Shown: positions 1-8,273 of the stretch, in pieces
Numbering within the stretch: position 1 is the stretch's first letter
Layout of the letters: each line of letters starts with the position of its first letter
Assembly (NCBI RefSeq): GCF_004331345.1
Contig: NZ_SJJZ01000004.1
Coordinates: 186,001-250,000, forward strand
Direction of reading: 5' to 3'
Origin: Kribbella soli
Lineage (GTDB): Bacteria; Actinomycetota; Actinomycetes; Propionibacteriales; Kribbellaceae
DNA: 64,000 nt
Program-made: the position numbers and the translations under genes
The notes under the pieces: model-generated
Seen by the model: only the letters and a program-made list of their open reading frames with translations
Database searches by the model: none
What the model was told of the DNA's origin: nothing

Positions 1-432
1 TTCCACGAGATCAACGAGTGGGAGCGAACGCTCAGCCGCAACGGCATCAAGATCGTGAAGCTCTTCCTGAACCTGTCCAAGGAGGAGCAGCGGACCCGCT
101 TCCTGCGGCGGATCGACCTCCCCGACCACAACTGGAAGTTCTCCGCGGCCGACGTCCGCGAGCGGGAGTACTGGAGCGACTACCAGCGGGCGTTCTCGAA
201 GGTGCTGTCCCGGACGAGCACCGAATGGGCGCCGTGGTACGTGATTCCGGCCGACCGCAAGTGGTACGCCCGGATCGCGGCGGGCGCGGTGATCGCCAAC
301 GCGTTGATGGAGATCGATCCACGCTTCCCCACGATCGACAGCGACGCGCGGAAAGCGCTGCTGGAGGTCAAGAACGCCCTCGAGGCACAGGCGCCCAAAG
401 GGGCGGCGGCCGATCCGTTCGAAGCAGGGTAG
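1..432 (+). CDS. ppk2: Polyphosphate kinase 2 family protein, C-terminal part
   Basis: The gene enters from the left edge, so only about the last 143 residues are present. The translation starts FHEINEWERTL and continues with LFLNLSKEEQRTRF and LPDHNWKFS. These are typical of the C-terminal half of PPK2 enzymes, which move phosphate between polyphosphate and nucleotides. The Walker A and lid regions would lie outside the window. The stop is at 430-432, 12 bp before the transporter start, so the two genes may be co-transcribed. The tail after PRFPTID is variable and probably not catalytic. The family call rests on motif memory and is fairly secure; the substrate class (ADP or AMP phosphorylating) cannot be told from this part. 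Confidence 0.85.
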   Translation, partial: FHEINEWERTLSRNGIKIVKLFLNLSKEEQRTRFLRRIDLPDHNWKFSAADVREREYWSDYQRAFSKVLSRTSTEWAPWYVIPADRKWYARIAAGAVIANALMEIDPRFPTIDSDARKALLEVKNALEAQAPKGAAADPFEAG

Positions 433-444
433 GCCGCGACCGCG

Positions 445-2196
445 ATGGCTGCGCCCAGCGACCGCGCCGATGTCAGACCGCCTTGGTGGCGGGAGTACGC
501 GCCTGGCGTGGAGCTGGCCAGGTCGTATCAGCGGGGGTGGTTGCCGAAGGACGTCGTCGCCGGTCTCGTCCTGTCGGCTCTGCTGGTGCCCCAGGGGATG
601 GCGTATGCCCAGCTGGCCGGGCTGCCGCCGGTGACCGGTCTCTACACCTCGATCCTGTGCCTGCTCGGCTACGCGGTCTTCGGGCCGTCCAAAGTGCTGG
701 TGCTCGGTCCGGACTCGTCCCTGGGCCCGATGATCGCGGCAACGATCGCCCCACTAGCGCTCGCCAACGGTGACCCCGCTCGCGCCATCGCGCTCGCCTC
801 GATGCTGGCGGTGATGGTCGGCGTGGTGATGACGGTCGCCGGGCTGGCCCGGTTCGGGTTCGTCGCGGACCTGCTGTCGAAGCCGACCCAGCTCGGCTAC
901 ATGAACGGGCTCGCGCTGACCATCGTGGTCGGCCAACTGGCCAAGCTGTTCGGGTTCTCGGTCGATGCCGACGGGCTGCTGGCCGAGTTCGGCGCGGTGG
1001 TGTCGGGGCTCGCGGACGGGAAGGCCAACCTGACGGCCGCGCTTCTCGGGGTGGGTTCGCTGGCCGGCATCCTGCTGCTGAACCGGTTCCTGCCCAAGCT
1101 GCCGAGCGTCCTCATCATCGTGGTGCTGGCCTCCGTCCTGGTCGGTGGGTTCGACCTGACGTCCCACGACGTCGACACGGTCGGCGTGCTCCCGCAGGGC
1201 TTCCCGCCCTTCACGATCCCGGACGTCGCCTGGGACGACCTGCCGCCGCTGTTCGTCGGGGCGCTCGCCATCGCCGTCGTCGCGCTCGCCGACACGATGT
1301 CGACGGCGTCGGCGTTCGCCGCTCGCCGGGGCGACCGGGTGCGCGGGAACCAGGAGATGATCGGCATCGGTGCGGCCAACATCGCAGCCGGGTTCTTCCA
1401 GGGATTTCCGGTCAGCACCAGCGGGTCCCGCACCGCCGTCGCCGAGCAGGCCGGCTCCAAGTCCCAGGTGACCGGCGTCGTCGGCGCCGCGACGATCACC
1501 GTGGTGCTGGTCTTCGCGACCGGCCTGATGCAGTACGTTCCGCAGCCGACCCTGGGCGCGATCGTCATCGCCGCCGCGCTGTCGCTGGCCGACCTCGCCG
1601 GGACGCGCAGGCTGTGGCGGCAGCGGCGGACGGAGTTCTGGCTGTCCATCAGCGCACTGCTCGGCGTGGCCCTCCTCGGTGTGCTGCCCGGCATTCTCAT
1701 CGCCGTGGGCCTGTCCATCCTGAACGTCTTCCGCCGGGCCTGGTGGCCGCACCAGGCCGAGCTCGGCCGGGTGGCGGGGGTCGCGGGCCTGCACGACACC
1801 GAGAGCTACCCCGACGCCGATCTGCTACCCGGTCTGGTCGTCTACCGTTTCGACGCACCGCTGATCTTCGCGAACGCGCGGATGTTCGGCGAGAAGGTGC
1901 GGGAGCTCGCCGAGGACGACCCGGAGCTGCGGTGGATCATCGTCGCCGCCGAGCCCATCACCGACGTCGACACGACCGCCTCCGACATGCTGCACGACCT
2001 GGACGCCTGGCTCAACGAGCGCGGCATCTCGCTGGTCTTCGCGGAGATGAAGGATCCGGTGCGCGCGAAGATCGAGCGGTACGAGCTCACCCGCACGATC
2101 GATCCGCGACACTTCCTCCCCACGCTGGACGACGCCGTCGCGGAGTACGTGCGGCAGACGGGCGCAACCTGGCGTGGGCCGGAACAGCGGGCGTGA
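445..2196 (+). CDS. SulP/SLC26 family anion permease with STAS domain
   Basis: This 583-residue membrane protein has the SulP signature near residues 45-75 (VPQGMAYAQLAGLPPVTGLY), followed by about ten more hydrophobic segments to residue 430. A soluble C-terminal STAS domain follows at about 450-565, with FDAPLIFANA and ITDVDTTASDML motifs. Family members move sulfate, bicarbonate or other anions across the cytoplasmic membrane. Nothing in the sequence fixes the substrate, and no carbonic anhydrase is adjacent to suggest bicarbonate. Length is normal. The ATG at 445 lies just after the ppk2 stop with no strong Shine-Dalgarno, consistent with coupling. Confidence 0.9.
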   Translation: MAAPSDRADVRPPWWREYAPGVELARSYQRGWLPKDVVAGLVLSALLVPQGMAYAQLAGLPPVTGLYTSILCLLGYAVFGPSKVLVLGPDSSLGPMIAATIAPLALANGDPARAIALASMLAVMVGVVMTVAGLARFGFVADLLSKPTQLGYMNGLALTIVVGQLAKLFGFSVDADGLLAEFGAVVSGLADGKANLTAALLGVGSLAGILLLNRFLPKLPSVLIIVVLASVLVGGFDLTSHDVDTVGVLPQGFPPFTIPDVAWDDLPPLFVGALAIAVVALADTMSTASAFAARRGDRVRGNQEMIGIGAANIAAGFFQGFPVSTSGSRTAVAEQAGSKSQVTGVVGAATITVVLVFATGLMQYVPQPTLGAIVIAAALSLADLAGTRRLWRQRRTEFWLSISALLGVALLGVLPGILIAVGLSILNVFRRAWWPHQAELGRVAGVAGLHDTESYPDADLLPGLVVYRFDAPLIFANARMFGEKVRELAEDDPELRWIIVAAEPITDVDTTASDMLHDLDAWLNERGISLVFAEMKDPVRAKIERYELTRTIDPRHFLPTLDDAVAEYVRQTGATWRGPEQRA

Positions 2197-2235
2197 CTGT
2201 CGATCTGTGCCGGGCCGGTTCGTGGAGAGAACTGC

Positions 2236-2922
2236 CTAGACGGCGACAGCGGCCGGGTGCAGGGCGGCCTGGTAGCGACGGAGGGCGAGGGCGGCGAGGC
2301 GGGGGTCGGCGCCGAGGGGTGGGCTGACCGGGCGTGGGCCGGCCAGGCGGCGGACCCGGTCGGCGAAGAAGCCGGGCGCCAGCAGGTACGTCGCGACCGC
2401 GACGCGACCGGGGGTCCGGGCGAGGACGGGGCCGAGGCGTTCGCCGGCGCCGGAGACGTGACCGACCTCGACCGGGCGATCGATCCGGGCGGACAGCAGA
2501 GCGGCGGTGCCGGCGCAGTCCTGGAGCGCCCGGGGGTCCGAGGATCCGGCGGCGGCCAGGACGACCCGGTCGACCCGGCCGAGATCGCCGAGGCGGTCAG
2601 CGAGAATCTCCGCGAGGACCGGATCGGGACCGAGGGCATCGGCGGCGTGGACCCGGCCCGGGTAGCGATCCGCCTCGGCGGCCACGTCGACGTACACGTG
2701 GTAGCCGCCGGACAGCAGGAGCGGCACCACCACAGCCCGGTTGCTGGCGGCAACAACTCGGCGCACGAGTCCGGGCAGCGCGGGAAGGTCGACGTCGACG
2801 AAGCCGAGCGAGACGGGTACGTCGGGACGCAGCCGGGCGATCATCCGGACCAGCTCGTGGACCGCGCGGATACCCCGCGGATCCGCCGTCCCGTGTGCCG
2901 CGGCGACCAGGTCAGCACTCAT
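2236..2922 (-). CDS. Sirohydrochlorin chelatase-like protein (CbiX/SirB family)
   Basis: The 228-residue protein begins LVAAAHGTADPRG, the CbiX/SirB active-site region with its metal-binding His. The matching second-half region is VVLAAAGSSDPRAL at about residues 120-135. These enzymes insert Fe2+ into sirohydrochlorin to make siroheme, or Co2+ for B12. Here it is the last gene of the nitrate assimilation operon, and its ATG overlaps the stop of the HemD-like gene (ATGA). That context favours siroheme supply for NirB. In the second half the usual His is replaced by Ala/Gly, so only one canonical site is visible. Function is inferred from family and context. Confidence 0.85.
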   Translation of the reverse strand: MSADLVAAAHGTADPRGIRAVHELVRMIARLRPDVPVSLGFVDVDLPALPGLVRRVVAASNRAVVVPLLLSGGYHVYVDVAAEADRYPGRVHAADALGPDPVLAEILADRLGDLGRVDRVVLAAAGSSDPRALQDCAGTAALLSARIDRPVEVGHVSGAGERLGPVLARTPGRVAVATYLLAPGFFADRVRRLAGPRPVSPPLGADPRLAALALRRYQAALHPAAVAV

Positions 2923-4046
2923 GACGCGACCCCCGCGGGCTCGACCGCCAGACGGTAGCCGCGGCGGACGACGGTGCGGACGAGCTCGGGCCGGCCGACC
3001 GCAGTACGCAAGCGGTTGACCGTCACCTCCACGGCGTGCACGTCCTCCGCACCAGGCAGCACAGCCAGCAGCTCAGGACGCGACACCACATCTCCCCCGG
3101 CCGCGACCAGCGCCGCCAGGACAGCCCGCGGCCCGGGACCCAGCGGCAGTACGACGCCGTCCAGCACTGCCGCGCCGCCGCGGATCACCAACTGGCCGAA
3201 CGACGTCTCGATCGACCGCGCGTTGTCGTCGGTGAGTCGATCGGTCACGATCCGGATCAGCGCGCCCAACCGGTACCGGTCCGGCACCAACGGGTCCAGT
3301 CCCAACGCCCCGAAGGGCCCCGCGGTGACCGGACCGACGCAGGCGTTCAGCACCCGCCCGGTCCGCAACGCCGATGTCAGGTCGTCGTACTGCCCGTTCA
3401 ACGCCGCTGCATCGAGCATCGCCTGCGCACCCGGCGCCGACGTGTGGACGACGGCGTCGACGGTCCCCGCGCACACCTGCGAGATCATCCGCTCCACTAC
3501 AGCCGGATCAGGCGCCGGCCCCCACCGGTACACCTCCAGCCCACGCACCGACCCGCCGGCCGAACGCAACGCCTCCTGCAACGCGGGATCAGACAAACCG
3601 TGCAGCTGTACGACGATCTTCCGCCCGACGACGCCCTGCGTGCGCAGCCATTCGACCACTTCGGCCGTCGTCTCCGACCGCGCCGACCAGTGCTCGACCA
3701 GCCCGGCCGCGCGGATCGCGCCGCGCGCCTTCGGACCGCGGGCGAGGATCCGCGACTGCTCCAACGTGCCCAGCAGGTCCGCGGCGAGACCGGCGGTGTC
3801 GGCCGCCTCGATCCAGCCGCGGAACCCCACCGCTGTGGTGACCACGACGTCGTCCGGCGGGTTCGCGATCACCCGCCGGGTCGCCTCGATCAGCGCGTGG
3901 TCGTCGGCGACCGGCACGATCTGCAGCGTCGGCGCGTGCAGCACCTTCGCACCGCGCCGTTCGAACGACGCGATCAGGTCCTCCGCACGCCGATGCGCCG
4001 TGATGGCGATCGTGCAGCCGCTGAGCGGCCCCGGCCTAGTAGTCAC
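2919..4046 (-). CDS. Uroporphyrinogen-III synthase domain fused to winged-helix DNA-binding domain
   Basis: Residues about 1-265 resemble HemD (IAITAHRRAEDLIASFERRGAKV, with VVVTTAVGFRGWIEAAD and PSGGSVRGLEVYRWG-like segments). Residues about 280-370 form an OmpR-like winged helix ending RLRTAVGRPELVRTVVRRGYRL. The combination is known in actinobacteria next to nitrite reductase genes. It may both feed siroheme synthesis and regulate the operon, or the HemD part may only sense a tetrapyrrole. The ATG at 4046 overlaps the nirD stop by 11 bp. Which activity is real cannot be read from the sequence. Confidence 0.85.
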   Translation of the reverse strand: MTTRPGPLSGCTIAITAHRRAEDLIASFERRGAKVLHAPTLQIVPVADDHALIEATRRVIANPPDDVVVTTAVGFRGWIEAADTAGLAADLLGTLEQSRILARGPKARGAIRAAGLVEHWSARSETTAEVVEWLRTQGVVGRKIVVQLHGLSDPALQEALRSAGGSVRGLEVYRWGPAPDPAVVERMISQVCAGTVDAVVHTSAPGAQAMLDAAALNGQYDDLTSALRTGRVLNACVGPVTAGPFGALGLDPLVPDRYRLGALIRIVTDRLTDDNARSIETSFGQLVIRGGAAVLDGVVLPLGPGPRAVLAALVAAGGDVVSRPELLAVLPGAEDVHAVEVTVNRLRTAVGRPELVRTVVRRGYRLAVEPAGVAS

Positions 4047-4380
4047 CTGGACCCACCACGACCTGTCCGTCGACGACCTCGACCGGGTAGACCGGCAGCG
4101 ACACCTCGGGATCGTCCAAGCATGCCCCGGTCCGCAGATCGAAGACCTGCTTGAACATCGGCGACGCCACCGTCGGTACGTCGCCGCGGCTGCCGACGAT
4201 GCCCCGCGACATCACGTTCGCCCCGCTGAACGGATCCTGGTTGCCGATGGCAAACACCTCGTCGTCGTGCGTCCTGAACAACGCGATCTGCACGTCCCCG
4301 AGCAAGGCGGCGACCCCACGCTCCGGCAGGAGCGCCTCAAAAGCACAGACCACCGTCTGCCCGACAGTCGTCATAGTCAT
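4036..4380 (-). CDS. nirD: Nitrite reductase small subunit
   Basis: This 114-residue protein has the NirD Rieske-like fold (VQIALFRTHDDEVFAIGNQD, then SPMFKQVFDLRTGACLDDP). It lacks the Cys/His cluster ligands, as is normal for NirD. NirD partners NirB in the cytoplasmic NAD(P)H-dependent reduction of nitrite to ammonium. The start is the ATG at 4380, which overlaps the nirB stop as ATGA. A second in-frame ATG lies two codons in. The length fits the family. The gene ends 11 bp inside the HemD-like gene, so nirB, nirD and the regulator are clearly one translationally coupled unit. Confidence 0.93.
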   Translation of the reverse strand: MTMTTVGQTVVCAFEALLPERGVAALLGDVQIALFRTHDDEVFAIGNQDPFSGANVMSRGIVGSRGDVPTVASPMFKQVFDLRTGACLDDPEVSLPVYPVEVVDGQVVVGPGDY

Positions 4381-7300
4381 CGACGTACCTCCAATCGGGG
4401 GCCGGCCAAGAGCACCGGCTCCAGCTGCCCGCGTTCGGCCGAGGTGGCCGGGCGCGGCTGGTTGCGCTCGACCACGTACCGCAGGTCGGCGTCGGGCTGG
4501 TCCGGCGCGTTCACGAACGACACGAACCGGGACAGCTTGCCGGGATCGTTCAGCGTCGCCTGCCACTCGTCGACGTACGAGTCGACGTGCTTGGCCATCG
4601 CCGCGTCCAGGTCGGCGCCGATCCCGAGGCTGTCCTCGAGTACGACGTCCCGCACGTGGTCGAGGCCGCCCTCGAGCTCGCGCATCCAGACCGCCGTCCG
4701 CTGCAGGCGGTCGCCGGTGCGGATGTAGTACATGAGGAACCGGTCGATCGCCTGGAACAGCTCCTCGTCGGTCAGGTCCGAGGCGAGCAGCTCGGCGTGC
4801 CGCGGCGTCATACCACCGTTGCCGCCGACGTACAGGTTCCAGCCCTTCTCGGTCGCGATCACGCCGACGTCCTTGCCACGCGCCTCCGCGCACTCCCGCG
4901 CACAGCCGGAGACACCGAGCTTGAGCTTGTGCGGCGACCGCAACCCGCGGTACCGCAGCTCCAGCGCGATCGCCATCCCGACCGAGTCCTGTACGCCGTA
5001 CCGGCACCAGGTCGACCCGACGCACGACTTCACGGTCCGCAGCGCCTTGCCGTACGCATGTCCCGACTCGAAGCCCGCGTCCACCAGCCGCTTCCAGATC
5101 GCCGGCAGCTGCTCGATCCGCGCCCCGAACAGGTCGACCCGTTGGCCGCCGGTGATCTTCGTGTAGAGCCCGAAGTCGCGCGCCACCTCGCCGATCGTGA
5201 TCAGTCCCTCCGGCGTGATCTCACCGCCGGGGATCCGCGGTACGACGGAGTACGTGCCGTCCTTCTGCATGTTGGCCATGACGTGGTCGTTGGTGTCCTG
5301 CAGCGTCGCGCGCTCGCCCTCGAGCACGTGACCGGCCGGGTCCAGACTCGCCAGGATGGACGCGACCACCGGCTTGCAGATGTCGCACCCGCGACCGCTG
5401 CCGTGCCGCTCGACGATCTCGCTGAACGTCCGCAGCTCGGTGATCCGGACGACGTCGAACAGCTCGGCCCTCGACAGCGCGAAGTGTTCGCACAGTGCCT
5501 TGCTGACCTCGACGCCGGCCTTGGTGAGCTCGGTGTTCAGGAGGTTCTTGACGATCGGCAGACACGAGCCGCACGACGTACCTGCCTTCGTCTTCCCGCA
5601 CACGGACTTGATGTCGCTGCAGCCCTCGTCGCGGACGGCGCAGCGGATCGTCCCCGCGGACACGTTGTTGCACGAGCACACCGGGGCGTCGTCGGGCAGC
5701 TCGAGCTGCACCGGACCGGCGCCCTCGGGCAGCAGGAAGGCAGCCGGGTCCGCGCCGAGCTCCCGGCCGACCATCGGCCGCAGTCCGGAGTACGCCGACG
5801 CGTCGCCGACCAGGATGCCGCCGAGCAGGGTCCGGGCGTCGTCGGACAGCACGAGCTTCTTGTAGACACCGGCCACCGGGTCGGCGTACACGATGTCCAG
5901 CGCGCCCTCGGTGGCGCCGAATGCGTCACCGAAGCTCGCGACGTCGACGCCGAGCAGCTTCAGCTTCGTCGACGTGTCCGCACCCGGGAACGTCGCTTCA
6001 CCGCCGAGCAACCGGTCGGCGACAATCTCGGCCATCGTGTAGCCGGGGGCGATCAGGCCCCACACGCGCCCTTCGATACAAGCCACTTCGCCAATCGCCC
6101 AGACACCAGGAACGGACGTACGGCAGGCTTCGTCGACCACGACACCGCCGCGCTCGCCGATCTGCAGACCGGCTTCGCGACCGAGTTCGTCGCGCGGCCG
6201 GACACCGGCCGCGAAGACCACCACGTCGGCCGGCAGGTCGGGGCCGTCGGCAACGCCCATCGCGCGGGCGGCACCTTGCGAGGTGAGCTTGACGCGCTGA
6301 CACGCTGTCCCGGTCAGTACGTCGACATCCAGGCCCTCGATCAGCCGGGCCAGCGCGGAACCGCCGCCCTCGTCGACCTGCAGCGGCATCAGCCGCGGCG
6401 CGAACTCGACGACCTTGGTGCCGGCGCCGAGCGCCCGCAGCGCGCCGGCCGCTTCCAGCCCGAGCAGACCACCGCCGACGACGACGCCGTTGACGTCCTT
6501 GCCTTCGCTCCTCAGGCGTTCGACGTACACGCGCAGCGCGGCGACGTCATCGATGGTCCGGTAGACGAAGCAGCCTTGTGCGTCGTTGTTCTTCACCGGC
6601 GGTACGAAGGCCGCGGAGCCGGTCGCCAGGACGAGTTCGTCGTACCCGACCTGCTCGCCACGTGCTGTGGTGACAGTTTTCGCCGTGGTGTCGATCGATG
6701 TGATCTGCACACCCTTGCGCAGGTTGACCGCCGGGTCGTCCCAGAGCTCCGGGTCGCCGAGCGACAGGTCGTGCGGGTCGCGGCCGGAGAAGTAGCTGGT
6801 CAGCGCGACCCGGTCGTACGGCAGCCGCGGCTCCTCGCCGAAGACCGTGATCCGGTAGCCGACCTCCGTGTCGCGCTGCCGCAGCGCCTCGACCAGGCGG
6901 TGCGCGACCATACCCCCACCGACCACCACCACGTGCTTGGCCTTGTTCAGCTCTGCCATCGTCGCCCTCCTGCTCGGGACTGGTTCGGTCTCGCCGCGCC
7001 GGAAGCGGTCGAGCAGTTCGCCGACGGCGCCGGTGCAGCTTCCGCACCCGGTCGTCGCCCGCGTCGTGGCGGCGATGCCGGCGACACTGTCGGCACCCCC
7101 ACGCCAGGCCGCTTCGATCGCGACCCTGGTGACGCCGTTACACCTGCACACGGTCGCCACCTTCTTGTTCTGTGCTGCGGGTACGTCGGGCTCGGTGAGC
7201 AGCCCGTCCGCGACCACCGGCGTACCCCGGTCCGCCAGCAGCACCAGCTCCGCGGCGACCTCCGGAGCGCCTACCGCCACCGCCGACCGGACTACGCCGT

Positions 7301-8273
7301 CCCGCAGGACGGCCCGCACGTACCGCGTCTCGTCCTCGAGCCGAACCACTGCCCCGTCTTCGTCCTTGTCGCCAAGGACAAGCAGGTCGAGGCCGCCGGC
7401 CGTCACGCGCACGACCTCGTAGTCGGGCAGCTGCGCGGTCTCGTTCGTCAGGTGCTTCGCCAGCGCCTCGGCCTGCGTCCATGCAGAGTCGACCGTGCCG
7501 GTGACGCGCCCGTCGATCTCGGCGCAGTCGCCGATCGCATGGACCCGAGGGTCGTCCGGGCTCGTCAGCGTGCTGTCCACGACGATTCCGTCGCGCACCG
7601 TCAGGCCGGTTGCCAGATCGGTGCGGGCCCGGACACCACAGGCGACGACCAGGAGATCGCCGAACACCTGGCGGCCGTTCCGCAGCCTGAGGGCGCGGAA
7701 ACGGCCGTTCTTTGTTTCCGTTCCGTCCAGTTCCGTGTTGAGGAGGACCTCGACACCGAGCCGCCGGACCGCGCGCGTCACGCGACGTCCGGCCGATGCG
7801 CGGATCGTCTTGTCCAGCAGGGTTTCACCGTCGTGCACCAACGTGACCGCGACTCCGCGTTCACGCAGCGCACAAGCCGTCTCGACCCCGAGCACTCCGC
7901 CGCCGAGGACAACTGCACGCCTGGCCGCGTCTGTTGCCGCGACCACCGCCCGCGCGTCGTCCGCGGACCTCAGCAGCTGCCCAGCCTCGATGCCCGCCGG
8001 AACCACCGGCACCGCGCCGGTCGCGAACACCAACCGGTCGTACGCGTACTCGCGGCCCCCGTCGTCGGTAACAACGCGGCGTACCCGATCCACCGCCACC
8101 ACGCGCGCGACCGGCTCGTTGCCGACAGCAACCTCCGCGCGGCCCGCGACGTACTCGGTCAGGCGGCCCCGGTTGTACGACGGCTCGTCGCCCAGGACCG
8201 TCACGTCGTACGACGGCAACAGGTCGGCCAGCCGCCGGCCGGCCATTCCACCGCCGATGATCACTACTCTCAT
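4377..8273 (-). CDS. nirB: FAD/[2Fe-2S] electron-transfer protein fused in frame to nitrite reductase large subunit
   Basis: One open frame of 1298 codons covers two enzymes. Residues 1-438 are a pyridine-nucleotide-disulfide oxidoreductase (MRVVIIGGGMAGRRLADLL) ending in a BFD-like [2Fe-2S] domain (CRCNG, then GCGSC). This is the type that feeds electrons to assimilatory nitrate reductase. Residues 439-1298 are a full-length NirB: an FAD/NAD domain, a BFD domain (CSCNN, CGSC), a second Cys pair (GCDICKP), and a siroheme/[4Fe-4S] domain with CVGSTWC and GCARECAE. No stop separates the halves. The ATG at 8273 overlaps the nitrate reductase stop. An internal ATG at 6959 preceded by AGGAGGG probably also yields free NirB of 860 residues. 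Reaction: nitrite to ammonium with NAD(P)H. Confidence 0.9.
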   Translation of the reverse strand: MRVVIIGGGMAGRRLADLLPSYDVTVLGDEPSYNRGRLTEYVAGRAEVAVGNEPVARVVAVDRVRRVVTDDGGREYAYDRLVFATGAVPVVPAGIEAGQLLRSADDARAVVAATDAARRAVVLGGGVLGVETACALRERGVAVTLVHDGETLLDKTIRASAGRRVTRAVRRLGVEVLLNTELDGTETKNGRFRALRLRNGRQVFGDLLVVACGVRARTDLATGLTVRDGIVVDSTLTSPDDPRVHAIGDCAEIDGRVTGTVDSAWTQAEALAKHLTNETAQLPDYEVVRVTAGGLDLLVLGDKDEDGAVVRLEDETRYVRAVLRDGVVRSAVAVGAPEVAAELVLLADRGTPVVADGLLTEPDVPAAQNKKVATVCRCNGVTRVAIEAAWRGGADSVAGIAATTRATTGCGSCTGAVGELLDRFRRGETEPVPSRRATMAELNKAKHVVVVGGGMVAHRLVEALRQRDTEVGYRITVFGEEPRLPYDRVALTSYFSGRDPHDLSLGDPELWDDPAVNLRKGVQITSIDTTAKTVTTARGEQVGYDELVLATGSAAFVPPVKNNDAQGCFVYRTIDDVAALRVYVERLRSEGKDVNGVVVGGGLLGLEAAGALRALGAGTKVVEFAPRLMPLQVDEGGGSALARLIEGLDVDVLTGTACQRVKLTSQGAARAMGVADGPDLPADVVVFAAGVRPRDELGREAGLQIGERGGVVVDEACRTSVPGVWAIGEVACIEGRVWGLIAPGYTMAEIVADRLLGGEATFPGADTSTKLKLLGVDVASFGDAFGATEGALDIVYADPVAGVYKKLVLSDDARTLLGGILVGDASAYSGLRPMVGRELGADPAAFLLPEGAGPVQLELPDDAPVCSCNNVSAGTIRCAVRDEGCSDIKSVCGKTKAGTSCGSCLPIVKNLLNTELTKAGVEVSKALCEHFALSRAELFDVVRITELRTFSEIVERHGSGRGCDICKPVVASILASLDPAGHVLEGERATLQDTNDHVMANMQKDGTYSVVPRIPGGEITPEGLITIGEVARDFGLYTKITGGQRVDLFGARIEQLPAIWKRLVDAGFESGHAYGKALRTVKSCVGSTWCRYGVQDSVGMAIALELRYRGLRSPHKLKLGVSGCARECAEARGKDVGVIATEKGWNLYVGGNGGMTPRHAELLASDLTDEELFQAIDRFLMYYIRTGDRLQRTAVWMRELEGGLDHVRDVVLEDSLGIGADLDAAMAKHVDSYVDEWQATLNDPGKLSRFVSFVNAPDQPDADLRYVVERNQPRPATSAERGQLEPVLLAGPRLEVRR
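6957..6971 (-). promoter_or_regulatory. Internal ribosome binding site and ATG for free NirB
   Basis: On the minus strand AGGAGGG precedes an in-frame ATG at 6959-6957; the GGAGG core is 6 nt from the ATG. The ATG begins MAELNKAKHVVVVGGGM, the normal N-terminus of NirB. It sits inside the fused frame 438 codons from the first start. This is one of the best Shine-Dalgarno sequences in the window, suggesting independent initiation of NirB. Confidence 0.7.
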
